From a virus: a stretch of DNA of 29,635 nt. Shown in pieces: positions 1 to 7,520 of this stretch (its first letter is position 1; every line of letters begins with the position of its first letter). Under the pieces are notes generated by a model, which had not been told where the DNA came from, did not search any database, and saw only the letters and a list, made by a program, of their open reading frames with translations. The DNA is taken from the IMG/VR virus record IMGVR_UViG_3300042563_001410, positions 1 through 29,635 of that record. The stretch is one strand, 5' to 3'. A program made the translations under genes and the position numbers.

Positions 1-1
1 T

Positions 2-1123
2 CTTGGAAAAGAGTTAGATACCAAGTTACAAACTATTTTATTGGATTTGTCTGATTACACTCCTATTGGCTTTAATCCTGACTCTACAAAACATAAACAA
101 CAGTTTTTGTTTAATAAGAAGCGTGAGGGTGGTTTAGCCCTTAAACCACACAAGACCACGGCTACAGGGCAACCATCTGTAGACGAAGAGAGTCTCAAGT
201 TTTTAGAGCACAAGCACCCTGCTCTTACAATGCTCTTAGGTTGGGCTGAAACTAAAAAACTTAAATCAACTTATGTTGATGGTCTTATCCCTCAGTTGAA
301 CCAGGGTCGCCTACACCCATCATTTCACCTTCACCGAACAGCCACTGGTCGCTTGTCATCTTCTGGACCCAACCTTCAAAACATCCCTCGTGAATCAAGT
401 ATTCGCAGTCTGTTTGTTGCTCCTGAAGGTCAAACTATGTTGGTTGCCGACTATGACCAGATTGAACTACGGGTAATGGCAATGTTTTCCCAAGACAAAG
501 AATTACTTAAAGTTTTTAACAACAACATTGACATTCACACTGGTGCGGCTGCCCTACTCTTTGGCAAGTCAATAGAAGACGTAACAAGTGAGGAACGCCA
601 GATTGGTAAGGGAGTTAACTTTCTAACGGCTTATGGAGGTGGCGCTGGTAAGTTGGCACGCACCACTGGTATCTCCTTTGAGCAAGCCCAACATATGATT
701 CAGGAGTATTACCGCCAATTCTCAGGTCTTACTGAATGGAAGCAGAAGGTAGTTGCACAGGGACGTAGGCTTGGTTACGTTGAAACCATCACAGGGAGGC
801 GTAGAAGGCTTCCTGACCTCCTTTCCGTCAACTCAGAGTTTAGGTCCCGTGCAGAGCGCCAAGCCGTTAATGCGGTGGTTCAGGGTTCAGCAGCAGACCT
901 TTGTAAGCAGGCTATGATTGACATTGACCGAGCCTTTAAGGGGACTAACTTAAAAGTCCTTGTTCAGGTTCATGACGAACTAATAGCAGTTGCTCCAATA
1001 GAAGAGGCAGTAGAAATGAAAGAATTGTTTATGAAGGCAATGGGGCATAATACTATTATCCAAGGTGTTCCTCTTCGTGTGTCCTGTGACATGGCAAGTA
1101 CCTGGGCGGAGGCAAAAGGGTGA
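2..1123 (+). CDS. polA: DNA polymerase I (family A), 3' part only
   Basis: Template-directed DNA synthesis for phage replication. The frame is open to the left edge, so the N-terminus (and any 3'-5' exonuclease domain) lies outside; the visible 373 codons are thumb, palm and fingers. Motif A reads DYDQIELR (near 449, usual form DYSQIELR), motif B has the R-x3-K-x2-NF-x3-YG pattern (near 595-636) and motif C is VHDE (near 968-979). The TGRLSS and NLQNIP segments upstream are also typical. The O-helix aromatic is Phe as in E. coli Pol I, not the Tyr of T7-like enzymes. It overlaps the next gene by 4 bp and starts the recombination cluster. The TTG near 41 is an internal codon, not a start. Confidence 0.96.
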   Translation, partial: LGKELDTKLQTILLDLSDYTPIGFNPDSTKHKQQFLFNKKREGGLALKPHKTTATGQPSVDEESLKFLEHKHPALTMLLGWAETKKLKSTYVDGLIPQLNQGRLHPSFHLHRTATGRLSSSGPNLQNIPRESSIRSLFVAPEGQTMLVADYDQIELRVMAMFSQDKELLKVFNNNIDIHTGAAALLFGKSIEDVTSEERQIGKGVNFLTAYGGGAGKLARTTGISFEQAQHMIQEYYRQFSGLTEWKQKVVAQGRRLGYVETITGRRRRLPDLLSVNSEFRSRAERQAVNAVVQGSAADLCKQAMIDIDRAFKGTNLKVLVQVHDELIAVAPIEEAVEMKELFMKAMGHNTIIQGVPLRVSCDMASTWAEAKG

Positions 1124-1473
1124 CAAGTCTAGATAAACGCAACTTTTATCTAAGAATGTCAACTGTAGAAGGTCAAACATTTGCAGCCGATATGGGGTTT
1201 GCATACCCCTCAGCAGATGTAGAAGAAGAAGAGCATAAAGATGTCTTGACAAGGTGGGCAGTTTTCATGCATTATGGTCTTCTTAAAGAAATTGAACAAT
1301 CATCTAAGTGGTTTACTCAATTTTTAAAGAAAACTGAAAAAGTTTCTCCAGAAACAAATAGCGAAGACTTTCAAAGCCTTCTCACTATTTATGGAGTAGC
1401 GATGCTCAACAAAATTATGGATGCTGAAAAACTGGCGTTCGTAGTACCTTATGGAGAAGAAGATTATGACTGA
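1120..1473 (+). CDS. hypothetical protein, 117 aa
   Basis: Not recognised. A GTG start overlaps the polymerase stop (GTGA), which implies translational coupling. The protein is largely helical in appearance, has an acidic EEEE stretch near residue 35 and an acidic C-terminus, and has no Cys-rich or catalytic motif. Its place between DNA polymerase and the zinc-ribbon/RecA genes suggests a replication accessory role, but nothing in the sequence proves this. Confidence 0.75.
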   Translation: MTSLDKRNFYLRMSTVEGQTFAADMGFAYPSADVEEEEHKDVLTRWAVFMHYGLLKEIEQSSKWFTQFLKKTEKVSPETNSEDFQSLLTIYGVAMLNKIMDAEKLAFVVPYGEEDYD

Positions 1474-1840
1474 CTGGTGGTCAAAAAAACTTGCAGGTGA
1501 AAAACCAACTGCACCACGACAACAATTTACGCATCCTGTTACATCTGTTCCTACACACATACAGCCTGTAACACAAACACCCATTACACAAAGTCCTTCA
1601 CAGCAACCAACTGCTCAACCAGAATCTTTTAGTGAAGCACTAAGAATGGGCATTACGAATGGCGGAGAGGCTACTCGCCGTGATACGATGACATGCCCTG
1701 CTTGCGGTGGCGGTTATGTTTTTAGTCGTACTAAGTCAACTGGGGGAACCACCGTAGGTGGTAATGCACCTGCTCCACGTTGTTATACATGTGGTTGGAA
1801 TGGCATCTACCACCAAGGTGACGAAGCAAACTGGTCATAA
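1466..1840 (+). CDS. zinc-ribbon protein with Pro/Gln/Thr-rich linker
   Basis: A 124-residue protein. The start at 1466 is chosen because GGAGAAG lies about 8 bases upstream; an in-frame ATG at 1451 would overlap that ribosome site. The N-terminus has an MTDWWSKK head followed by a low-complexity Pro/Gln/Thr linker to about residue 55. The C-terminus carries two CxxC knuckles (CPAC and CYTC) about 30 residues apart, a four-Cys zinc ribbon. Being immediately upstream of RecA, it may be a DNA- or protein-binding accessory factor; that is inferred from position only. Confidence 0.82.
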   Translation: MTDWWSKKLAGEKPTAPRQQFTHPVTSVPTHIQPVTQTPITQSPSQQPTAQPESFSEALRMGITNGGEATRRDTMTCPACGGGYVFSRTKSTGGTTVGGNAPAPRCYTCGWNGIYHQGDEANWS

Positions 1841-1849
1841 GGAGTCAAT

Positions 1850-2875
1850 ATGTCAACAGCAACACACGAAACATTACAAGCACTAATTTCATCTATGAAT
1901 AAAAAGTATGGAGAAGAGGTGGTTGTACAAGGTTCCCGCATTCAAGAAGAACTTCCTCGTATTACCACAGGCGTGCTGGCATACGACCTCATGCTTGGCG
2001 GAGGTTGGCCTGTCAATCAATGGAGTGAAATTATTGGTGAAGAATCATCAGGTAAGACTGCATTGGCATACAAAACCATTGCGGCTAACCAAGCGGCAGA
2101 CCCTGATTTTTGTGCCCTATGGATTGCTGCTGAAGAGTATGTACCTGAATACGCAAAGGCTATTGGTGTAGACCTTGACCGCTTGTGGGTAGTTGAATCC
2201 AACATCATGGAAAATGTGTATGACTTCGTATTGAAAGTTATGGACAACCGTGCAATTGATTTGATTGTTATTGACTCGCTTCCTGCACTTGTTCCAACAG
2301 ATGAGGCTGAGAAGACAATGGAGGAATTCACCATGGGGCTCGGAGCACGCCTTACTGGTAAGTTTTTTCGTAAGTCATCCAAATCACAGAAGCGTTCTCT
2401 TGTCCATGAGGACCGAGGTTGTACAGGGATTATCATTAATCAGTGGCGTGAAAAGATTGGTGTCATGTGGGGCGATAATCGCACTACACCAGGTGGAAAA
2501 GCAAAGAACTTTCATTACTTCTGCCGTGTAGAAGTTAAGCGTGATGAATGGCTCAAAGAGAAAGACGAGACTGTTGGTCAAACCATTAAGGCTCGTACTA
2601 TGAAGAACAAAACCTACAAGCCACAACAAGTAGCCGTTATTGATTTTTATTTTACACAGAGCAAAGGTTTTAACTTTGGTGACTTTGATGTTATTAAAGA
2701 CATTGTAAACATTGCAGCATCTGAAGACATCATTACTCGTGCTGGCGCTTTCTATTCGTACCATGACCAAAAGTGGCAAGGTAAAGAAGCACTCATTGCA
2801 GGTATTCGTGAAGACCTTGACCTACAGGCTGCTATCAAAGCAGAGGTTTGGGAAAAGTTTGGATTGGACGCTTAG
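1850..2875 (+). CDS. recA: RecA-like recombinase
   Basis: ATP-dependent strand-exchange protein, 341 residues, close to the usual RecA core length. Walker A is GEESSGKT (residues 63-70; bacterial RecA has GPESSGKT). Walker B is LIVIDSL near residue 140, followed by a TDEAEK stretch like the RecA L1 side, and IIINQWREKIGVMWG matches the L2-preceding strand. A clear AAGGAG lies 5 bases before the ATG. The following gene starts in its stop codon (TAGTG). It probably works with the polymerase, the two resolvase-like nucleases and the Cas4-like exonuclease nearby in recombination-dependent replication or repair. Confidence 0.95.
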   Translation: MSTATHETLQALISSMNKKYGEEVVVQGSRIQEELPRITTGVLAYDLMLGGGWPVNQWSEIIGEESSGKTALAYKTIAANQAADPDFCALWIAAEEYVPEYAKAIGVDLDRLWVVESNIMENVYDFVLKVMDNRAIDLIVIDSLPALVPTDEAEKTMEEFTMGLGARLTGKFFRKSSKSQKRSLVHEDRGCTGIIINQWREKIGVMWGDNRTTPGGKAKNFHYFCRVEVKRDEWLKEKDETVGQTIKARTMKNKTYKPQQVAVIDFYFTQSKGFNFGDFDVIKDIVNIAASEDIITRAGAFYSYHDQKWQGKEALIAGIREDLDLQAAIKAEVWEKFGLDA

Positions 2876-3210
2876 TGGCTCTTGATAAAGAAGACCGCAA
2901 AGCCATCCTTAAAAAGTCTGTAAAACAAGAGAAGCGTTCAGCGGGAGCCTACAAAGGAAGTCGTAACGCTGGTAGTGGCTCAGGTTGGCTTCGCAAAAAT
3001 GATGTTCGTTCTGAAACACTTCTTATTGAGAACAAGTTTACAACGGGCACCAAAAGCATTACAATCAAAGAACTAGATTTAAGGGAGTTAAGACAACGTG
3101 CGATTATTGAAGACCGCATACCTATTCTTCAATTTGACCTCAATAACCGTGGTTATGTGGTTCTTGTTGAGGACGATTTTTTAGCGATGATTGAAGAACA
3201 GAGTGACTAA
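2875..3210 (+). CDS. PD-(D/E)XK nuclease, Holliday-junction-resolvase-like
   Basis: A 111-residue protein beginning at a GTG that overlaps the RecA stop. A basic, glycine-rich N-terminus (to residue 38) leads into a short restriction-nuclease-like core: Asp43 in KNDVRSE, then Glu52-x-Lys54 in LIENKFT, followed by a helix (LDLRELRQRA) and a PILQFDLNNRGYVVL strand. This spacing matches small phage resolvase-type PD-(D/E)XK enzymes that cut branched DNA. The ORF could be extended upstream to a TTG at 2848, but that would lie inside recA. Fold assignment is fairly secure; the precise substrate is inferred. Confidence 0.7.
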   Translation: MALDKEDRKAILKKSVKQEKRSAGAYKGSRNAGSGSGWLRKNDVRSETLLIENKFTTGTKSITIKELDLRELRQRAIIEDRIPILQFDLNNRGYVVLVEDDFLAMIEEQSD

Positions 3211-3571
3211 AAGGGTTGACCATCTTTTAAATATCTTGTCTGGTTGTCCTGACGGTATGACTGCTGATGAACTTGTTGAGTTTCTGCGTAGTCATGGAGA
3301 AAACATTAAGTCAACAGGTCGTATAACAGGTCCTTTGAGTAACCTTCATGAGGAACAACAAATTTTTAATGTTGTTGGGCAAAAACGTAAAGGCCTAATT
3401 GTTTACTTCCATCATAAGTTTGCACACAACTACAAACCTATGGACATTGTTTTTAAACATAAAAAAATTGATGACAAAAAACGATGTCTTGACCTCTACC
3501 ATGATTACGTAACAACAGGCAATACACACTCTTTAGACTTAGCGGAACGTTTATACAAGGAACTAAAATGA
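3203..3571 (+). CDS. winged-helix-like protein
   Basis: A 122-residue protein. The GTG at 3203 overlaps the previous stop; a TTG at 3191 is the alternative start. Residues 5-60 have the look of a winged helix: a first helix (VDHLLNILSG), GMTADELVEFL as helix-turn, then GRITGPLSNLHEEQQIFNV as recognition helix and wing. A basic middle and a helical C-terminus follow. It is likely a DNA-binding protein of the replication cluster; target unknown. It overlaps the exonuclease gene by 4 bp. Confidence 0.7.
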   Translation: MTKRVDHLLNILSGCPDGMTADELVEFLRSHGENIKSTGRITGPLSNLHEEQQIFNVVGQKRKGLIVYFHHKFAHNYKPMDIVFKHKKIDDKKRCLDLYHDYVTTGNTHSLDLAERLYKELK

Positions 3572-4362
3572 CAGACACACCATGGCATCTCAAAAACTAT
3601 AAGAATTTGATTACTTCTAAAGGTCGTCTTGTTCCCGTAGTTGAAAAAGAACTTATTAAAGAACAACTCAATAGCACTCGTGATACTTTGCATCTTCACC
3701 CTTCGGAGATTTGTAAAAAGGATTGGTGCCCTCGTTCTTCTTGGTACACCATCAAGGGTTACGAAAAGCAAGGTGAGACCTTTACATTTCAGAAACTCAA
3801 CATCTTTGCTGAAGGCCATGCCATCCACGCTAAGTGGCAGAAGTGGCTCACAGACGCAGGTGTACTTGAACAAGTTGAAGTACCCATCCTTAATGAGGAA
3901 TATCGCCTTATGGGGCACGCTGATGGCATCATCAATGACAAGAAAGGTCGTGCCATCCTTGAGATTAAGAGCGTAGGCGCTGGCACTATCCGCATGGAAG
4001 ACTACGAGTCATTCAAATCTGCTACATCTGAGAATGACATGTGGAAGAGGGTGCGCCAACCCTTTCCAACACACCTGCGTCAACTTAACTTGTATATGTA
4101 CTGTCTTGGTATCCATGAAGGTGTGTTCCTTTATGAATGGAAAGCCAATCAGGACGTAAAAGAGTTTTCAGTTAAGTATCAAGCAGAGTTGATTGAAGAC
4201 ATCTTGGCAGGTTGTCAAAGTGTTATTAGGGCGCTAGATTCTGGGATACCACCAATGCGACCGACTCTTGCAGAAGATTCATCAAGTCGCATTTGCAAAT
4301 ATTGCCCTTATTCAAAAGTTTGTTGGAAGGAAGACTACATTGAACAATCCGCTGACTCCTAA
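3568..4362 (+). CDS. Cas4/RecB-like PD-(D/E)XK exonuclease with Fe-S cysteines
   Basis: A 264-residue protein of the RecB/Cas4 nuclease group, expected to degrade or process DNA ends. The core has GHADG (Asp119), LEIKS (Glu132-x-Lys134) and a later QLNLYMYCLG helix (motif QxxxY). Cys residues at 49 and 54, plus the C-terminal C243-x2-C246-x5-C252, are placed like the cysteines that hold a 4Fe-4S cluster in Cas4 and AddB-type enzymes. There is no Cas1 or Cas2 and no CRISPR array in the window, so it acts in phage recombination rather than CRISPR adaptation, as is common for phage Cas4-like proteins. ATGA overlap with the upstream gene. Confidence 0.9.
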   Translation: MTDTPWHLKNYKNLITSKGRLVPVVEKELIKEQLNSTRDTLHLHPSEICKKDWCPRSSWYTIKGYEKQGETFTFQKLNIFAEGHAIHAKWQKWLTDAGVLEQVEVPILNEEYRLMGHADGIINDKKGRAILEIKSVGAGTIRMEDYESFKSATSENDMWKRVRQPFPTHLRQLNLYMYCLGIHEGVFLYEWKANQDVKEFSVKYQAELIEDILAGCQSVIRALDSGIPPMRPTLAEDSSSRICKYCPYSKVCWKEDYIEQSADS

Positions 4363-4831
4363 GCATTCCATCATGGGAGACTTCCTTAAGAAGTTTTCGT
4401 TACCTGACCGCCCTGAAGGTAGCGTTCCTGATATTCCATTGTACCTAGATGAACTTCCAGACAACCAACTTATGGAGTTTTATACTCTTTTTATGGCCTG
4501 GGTTTCATTTGCTAAAGCCGATATGGTTTTGGCTGAGATTGATGAAGAGCGTGCTGCAAATGATTTAAAGGTCATTGAAGCAGAAACTCTTATCGGTCAA
4601 TGGAGTGACAAAGAAAAAGGTGACACTGTCACACTCGCTAAAGCACGTAGAGACACAAAACCTGAGGTTATTGAAGCCCAGCAATTGTACTCAGAAAAGC
4701 GTGCTTACCGTAAACTAGTTGAGTCTGTTTTTGAACGTTGTGAACGTGGTGCTCAGGTAATTAGTCGTGAGTTAAGCAGGCGCATTAGCCTTGCTCCTCA
4801 AGAGCGCAGGCAGGCACGGTACTCAGCATGA
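4340..4831 (+). CDS. helical coiled-coil hypothetical protein
   Basis: About 163 residues, not recognised. A TTG start at 4340 is chosen because AAGGAAG sits about 7 bases upstream; the ATG at 4373 is the alternative and has no clear ribosome site. After a Pro-rich head (SVPDIPLYLDELP) the protein is almost entirely charged helix, with an Arg-rich C-terminus (SRELSRRISLAPQERRQ). It overlaps the exonuclease gene by 23 bp and the next by 4 bp, so it belongs to the same replication operon. Possibly a scaffold or DNA-binding accessory. Confidence 0.75.
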   Translation: MNNPLTPKHSIMGDFLKKFSLPDRPEGSVPDIPLYLDELPDNQLMEFYTLFMAWVSFAKADMVLAEIDEERAANDLKVIEAETLIGQWSDKEKGDTVTLAKARRDTKPEVIEAQQLYSEKRAYRKLVESVFERCERGAQVISRELSRRISLAPQERRQARYSA

Positions 4832-5091
4832 GAGACAAATTTACTTATGGTGGGGGCACCCATGTTGCACTTCGCTACGCTCGTATGAACCGTACACGCC
4901 CAATTAGTGTTGAACAGACTCTGGCATTGTTCCCCCACAAGTTTAGTAAACCCAGCAGAGTTAAAGAATCTTTTAATACTTTAACCCGACATGGCCTCCT
5001 TACAGAAACTAAAAAAGGTTGGGTAATCACCACTCGTGGTATTGACCACCTTACAAACATCTCTAAACTTTATTTAGGTGAGTTTAAATGA
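4828..5091 (+). CDS. winged-helix DNA-binding-like protein
   Basis: An 87-residue protein. SVEQTLALFPHKFSKPSRVKESFNTLTRHGLLTETKKGWVITTRGIDHL has the helix-turn-helix plus wing pattern of small phage winged-helix proteins (recognition helix near residues 42-55, beta wing with GWVITTRG). The wing is encoded partly by a 12/13 match to the dispersed 13-bp repeat (4998-5010). ATGA overlaps with both neighbours. Probably a regulator or accessory DNA-binding protein; target unknown. Confidence 0.72.
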   Translation: MRDKFTYGGGTHVALRYARMNRTRPISVEQTLALFPHKFSKPSRVKESFNTLTRHGLLTETKKGWVITTRGIDHLTNISKLYLGEFK

Positions 5092-5231
5092 CCCACATGC
5101 CTGATTTACCGATTAGTGACCAACTGACAGAACAACGCAGGGTTATTAAGTTTTGGGTTGAACGTTGTAAAAAATTAGAAGAAGAAAACGAAAAACTAAA
5201 AGAAAAAGTAAGGTCATTTTATGGGCAATAA
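5088..5231 (+). CDS. small coiled-coil protein, 47 aa
   Basis: Starts at ATGA overlapping the previous stop and ends inside the next gene's start. The C-terminal half is a charged heptad-like helix (CKKLEEENEKLKEKV), suggesting dimerisation. No known family. Overlaps on both sides support it as a real coupled gene. Confidence 0.6.
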   Translation: MTHMPDLPISDQLTEQRRVIKFWVERCKKLEEENEKLKEKVRSFYGQ

Positions 5232-5412
5232 GTCATGTATTATTTGCGAATTTGCAATGCCAATTAATGGTTCTGATTGGGTGGAGTGTCGTAGGTATCC
5301 ACCTGTTGGTTCCACTACTACCAATTCTGGATTTCCAACATCTCCTATAAATGGCTGGTGTGGTGAATTTAAAAAGCACATTGTTTCTGTGCAAGTTACG
5401 GAGCGTGTATGA
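5221..5412 (+). CDS. small Cys-rich (CxxC) protein
   Basis: 63 residues with CIIC (6 and 9), VECRRYPPVG (Cys23) and FPTSPINGWCGEFK (Cys47). The pattern CxxC ... CRRYPP ... FP ... WCGEFK is a widespread small protein type in bacteria and phages, probably binding one zinc ion; its role is unknown. Starts inside the preceding gene and ends in an ATGA overlap with the next. Confidence 0.75.
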   Translation: MGNKSCIICEFAMPINGSDWVECRRYPPVGSTTTNSGFPTSPINGWCGEFKKHIVSVQVTERV

Positions 5413-5573
5413 CTTACGACCTTGTAGACGAACTTCTTGACCGTTTTGGTTACAGCGACCTTTTTGCTAACGAAATAGTTCATCGTGCTGCTGAGGAAAT
5501 TGTAAATCTACGCAGTAGAGTACGAGAACTTGAAGCAGAAATTGCACGACTAGAAAGGCTATCCTATGGCTGA
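5409..5573 (+). CDS. small coiled-coil protein, 54 aa
   Basis: Translation gives MTYDLVDELLDRFGYSDL followed by a helix rich in Glu, Arg and Leu in heptad register (IVNLRSRVRELEAEIARLER). ATGA overlap upstream and overlap with the next tiny gene downstream. Likely a dimeric helper protein; no family recognised. Confidence 0.6.
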   Translation: MTYDLVDELLDRFGYSDLFANEIVHRAAEEIVNLRSRVRELEAEIARLERLSYG

Positions 5574-5652
5574 TTTTTTTACACTCATAATTATGGTAAC
5601 CGCAGTCTTTTGCTGTGGTGCATTTACTGGACAAATGTTTAAGGACAAATAA
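5566..5652 (+). CDS. single-span membrane peptide, 28 aa
   Basis: ATG at 5566 preceded by AGAAAGG. The product has a hydrophobic segment (FFTLIIMVTAVFCCGAFTG) and a short basic tail (MFKDK), a one-helix membrane peptide. Too short for a confident call, but a similar 27-residue peptide occurs at 5932. Confidence 0.45.
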   Translation: MADFFTLIIMVTAVFCCGAFTGQMFKDK

Positions 5653-5657
5653 AAACA

Positions 5658-5939
5658 ATGGTTAATTTAGTATGTGTAGATGAATGCGCCGCATCATCTT
5701 TAAATGAAAAGTTAGTGCAAGCCCTCTCAGAGCGAGATGAGCACAAAAAGCACATTGAGTCTTTAATCTCAGAAATAGAACTGATTAGGTCTGAACTAGA
5801 TGTGACTCGTAGAGAAGTAGGTATTTGGCGTACTGAAGCCAAAAGGGAGGAAGCCAACGCAAAGCGTTGGTACTCAGAGTGGTCCCACATACTAGACATT
5901 CATAAAAACCTGACAAAAGAAGTAGTCCATAATGAGTAG
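5658..5939 (+). CDS. coiled-coil protein, 93 aa
   Basis: After a short head with two Cys (VCVDECAA) the whole chain is a charged helix with heptad spacing (LIRSELDVTRREVGIWRTEAKREE), a probable homodimer or oligomer. No recognised family. Its ATG lies 5 bases after the previous stop; the next gene begins in its end. Confidence 0.68.
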   Translation: MVNLVCVDECAASSLNEKLVQALSERDEHKKHIESLISEIELIRSELDVTRREVGIWRTEAKREEANAKRWYSEWSHILDIHKNLTKEVVHNE

Positions 5940-6015
5940 TTTTATTGCAGGTTTTTTTATTGGCGCAATGCTTGTCATTATTCTTTGGCAACGGGAAAAT
6001 TACCGTGTCAAATAA
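5932..6015 (+). CDS. single-span membrane peptide, 27 aa
   Basis: Begins at ATGAG inside the previous gene's last codons. The product has a glycine-containing hydrophobic helix (FIAGFFIGAMLVIILW) and a charged tail (QRENYRVK). Together with 5566 it makes a pair of tiny membrane peptides in the replication cluster; a holin-like or membrane-anchoring role is possible but unsupported. Confidence 0.48.
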   Translation: MSSFIAGFFIGAMLVIILWQRENYRVK

Positions 6016-6370
6016 GGCTAAAGCCAAAGGCACATCGTTTGAAGTTTCTGTAAGGGACTACTTAATCAACAAGGGGTTTATCAATGCTCACCGTCCTGCA
6101 TTATCTGGTGGCAATGACACTGGGGATATCAATGGGATTGCTCGCAAGAGCCCTCTTAGAAAAGTGGCGGTTCAATGCAAAAACCAAAAAGCATTCCAAC
6201 TGAGCCAATGGCTTAATGACACTGTAGAACAGGCTGAACGCCTTGGTGGTGCAGTTCCTGTGTTGGTTGTTAAACGCCCTGGTAAGGGGGAAAAAGCATT
6301 GGGTGATTCATACGTTGTGATGCGTCTAGAAGACCTCACAGGGCTCTTAGATGAGGCTGGTTATCAGTAA
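6005..6370 (+). CDS. PD-(D/E)XK resolvase-like nuclease
   Basis: 121 residues; the GTG at 6005 (GGGAAAA upstream) is preferred over extension to 5945. It has the Holliday-junction-resolvase layout: Glu13 in KGTSFEVSVRDYL, GDI with Asp41 after a SGGNDTGD loop, and VQCKN (Gln57-x-Lys59, with Gln where many have Glu), then a helix and VPVLVVKRPG strand. Such phage enzymes cut branched DNA. It is a second resolvase-like gene besides 2875-3210. No visible terminator before the next unit. Confidence 0.78.
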   Translation: MSNKAKAKGTSFEVSVRDYLINKGFINAHRPALSGGNDTGDINGIARKSPLRKVAVQCKNQKAFQLSQWLNDTVEQAERLGGAVPVLVVKRPGKGEKALGDSYVVMRLEDLTGLLDEAGYQ

Positions 6371-6404
6371 AATAAAGGTATAACTATTCTACTAGGAGTC
6401 TTTT

Positions 6405-6695
6405 ATGTCACAAGAACTGAACACCACCATTGACGATATTCTGAAGGTATCGGGTTCTAGTAACCCGCAATCCGTAGGTTCCATCATGGCTCGTGCTATT
6501 AATGCTGGGCAAATGCCTAAAATGCGTGCTATTGGCGCATCAGCAGTAAACCAAGCAGCCAAAGCCTGCGCTATCGCCCGTGGCTTTGTTGCCCCACGTG
6601 GAATTGATTTATCTTTTGTTATTGGGTTTGATGACATCCCAGGCAATGACGGAGAAACAATTTCTGCAATTTCTTTTAAACCAATTATTAAGTAA
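6405..6695 (+). CDS. SpoVS-family (Alba-like) protein
   Basis: 96 residues closely matching the stage V sporulation protein S pattern: LKVSGSSNPQSVGSIMARAI, then IGASAVNQAAKACAIARGFVAP, then GIDLSF. SpoVS is a small Alba-like protein considered to bind nucleic acid. The N-terminal extension MSQELNTTIDD is short. A strong ribosome site (CTAGGAG, 7 bases before ATG) and a gap from the previous gene suggest a new translation unit heading the long coupled operon up to 11.9 kb. In sporulators it affects spore coat and septation; in a phage, a nucleoid- or RNA-binding role is more likely (inference). Confidence 0.88.
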   Translation: MSQELNTTIDDILKVSGSSNPQSVGSIMARAINAGQMPKMRAIGASAVNQAAKACAIARGFVAPRGIDLSFVIGFDDIPGNDGETISAISFKPIIK

Positions 6696-6704
6696 GGACT
6701 GATT

Positions 6705-6875
6705 ATGACAACACATAACGGAAAACGTATTACGCAACGTGGTGGCATGGATGGCGAGTACGGGAAAGTATACGCAAAGTTGAATCCAGAAGAACAACAG
6801 ACCGCTTGGGAAGACGAACAATATCGGAAGATGGAGAAAGACCCGTCCCACGAACCACCGAAGACTTCATATTAA
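6705..6875 (+). CDS. small hydrophilic protein, 56 aa
   Basis: Starts 9 bases after the SpoVS stop with TAAGGA upstream; ends in TAATG shared with the next gene. The sequence is polar (QRGGMDGEYGKVYAKLNP) with many Glu and Lys. Unknown function. Confidence 0.62.
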   Translation: MTTHNGKRITQRGGMDGEYGKVYAKLNPEEQQTAWEDEQYRKMEKDPSHEPPKTSY

Positions 6876-7015
6876 TGCCTTCTCGTAAGCGTAACCGTCA
6901 ACCCGCTAGTGGCAAATACCAAAAGTTTATGTCACGCCCCCCTCGTCCCGTTTCCACAGTAGGTGGTGGTCAAGGGGGTCTTGTAGGTGGTCCTAGCGCA
7001 GGTGGGTTACAGTAA
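6875..7015 (+). CDS. small basic Gly-rich protein, 46 aa
   Basis: MPSRKRNRQP head with several Arg and Lys and a Gly-rich tail (VGGGQGGLVGGPSAGGLQ). TAATG overlaps on both sides. The basic head recalls the M-x-R starts of the following gene family. It may bind nucleic acid; not recognised. Confidence 0.62.
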   Translation: MPSRKRNRQPASGKYQKFMSRPPRPVSTVGGGQGGLVGGPSAGGLQ

Positions 7016-7506
7016 TGGCTGCTAATACATTTACTCAGTGGGGTAGCGCTAATGAACCTCCTGGTATGGGAACTGCTGCCAGCATGGGGCCTTCTCCAGT
7101 TTGGCGCAACTCTAAAGACCAGTTGCTATCGGGGTACCGCACAGGTGTAGAAGAACAGTATCCAGACGGATACCTTGGCACCATGTCTTCTAACCGCCGC
7201 CAAGACAAGATTCTTGGAACATTAAGTCGTATGAATGCTCGGCAGTACAGCCGTGGTGTCCATAAAGGTGAGCGCATCAACCCTGGTGACTACGTTTGGC
7301 CCGAAGAGTTTAACCTTTGGACAGGAATTCAATTAGAATCTCAAGGTCTTAAATTTGCTCCCCCTGGAGCAGAACCTGTTCGTCTTACCAATGATGGAAA
7401 AGTAGGTCCTCGTGGCATCCCTTCTCGCCAAGGAGAAGAACAGGTTCAAGAGATTAGTGCTGAACGGCGTGCTCTTCTTAAATCATTAGCACCGCCGTGG
7501 AAATAA
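7015..7506 (+). CDS. hypothetical protein, 163 aa
   Basis: Largest of the early members of this small-gene array. Gly/Pro/Ser-rich head, then an Arg-rich central helix (SSNRRQDKILGTLSRMNARQYSRG) and a conserved-looking segment GDYVWPEEFNLWTGIQLESQGLKFAPPGAEPVRL. No known catalytic motif. Could be a minor virion protein; not recognised. Confidence 0.75.
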   Translation: MAANTFTQWGSANEPPGMGTAASMGPSPVWRNSKDQLLSGYRTGVEEQYPDGYLGTMSSNRRQDKILGTLSRMNARQYSRGVHKGERINPGDYVWPEEFNLWTGIQLESQGLKFAPPGAEPVRLTNDGKVGPRGIPSRQGEEQVQEISAERRALLKSLAPPWK

Positions 7507-7520
7507 GGTAAAATAGAGTT

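Noticed and set aside
2017-2436. Leftward 139-codon open frame opposite recA
   Set aside because: It lies wholly opposite a strong RecA gene and has no ribosome site or recognisable domain.
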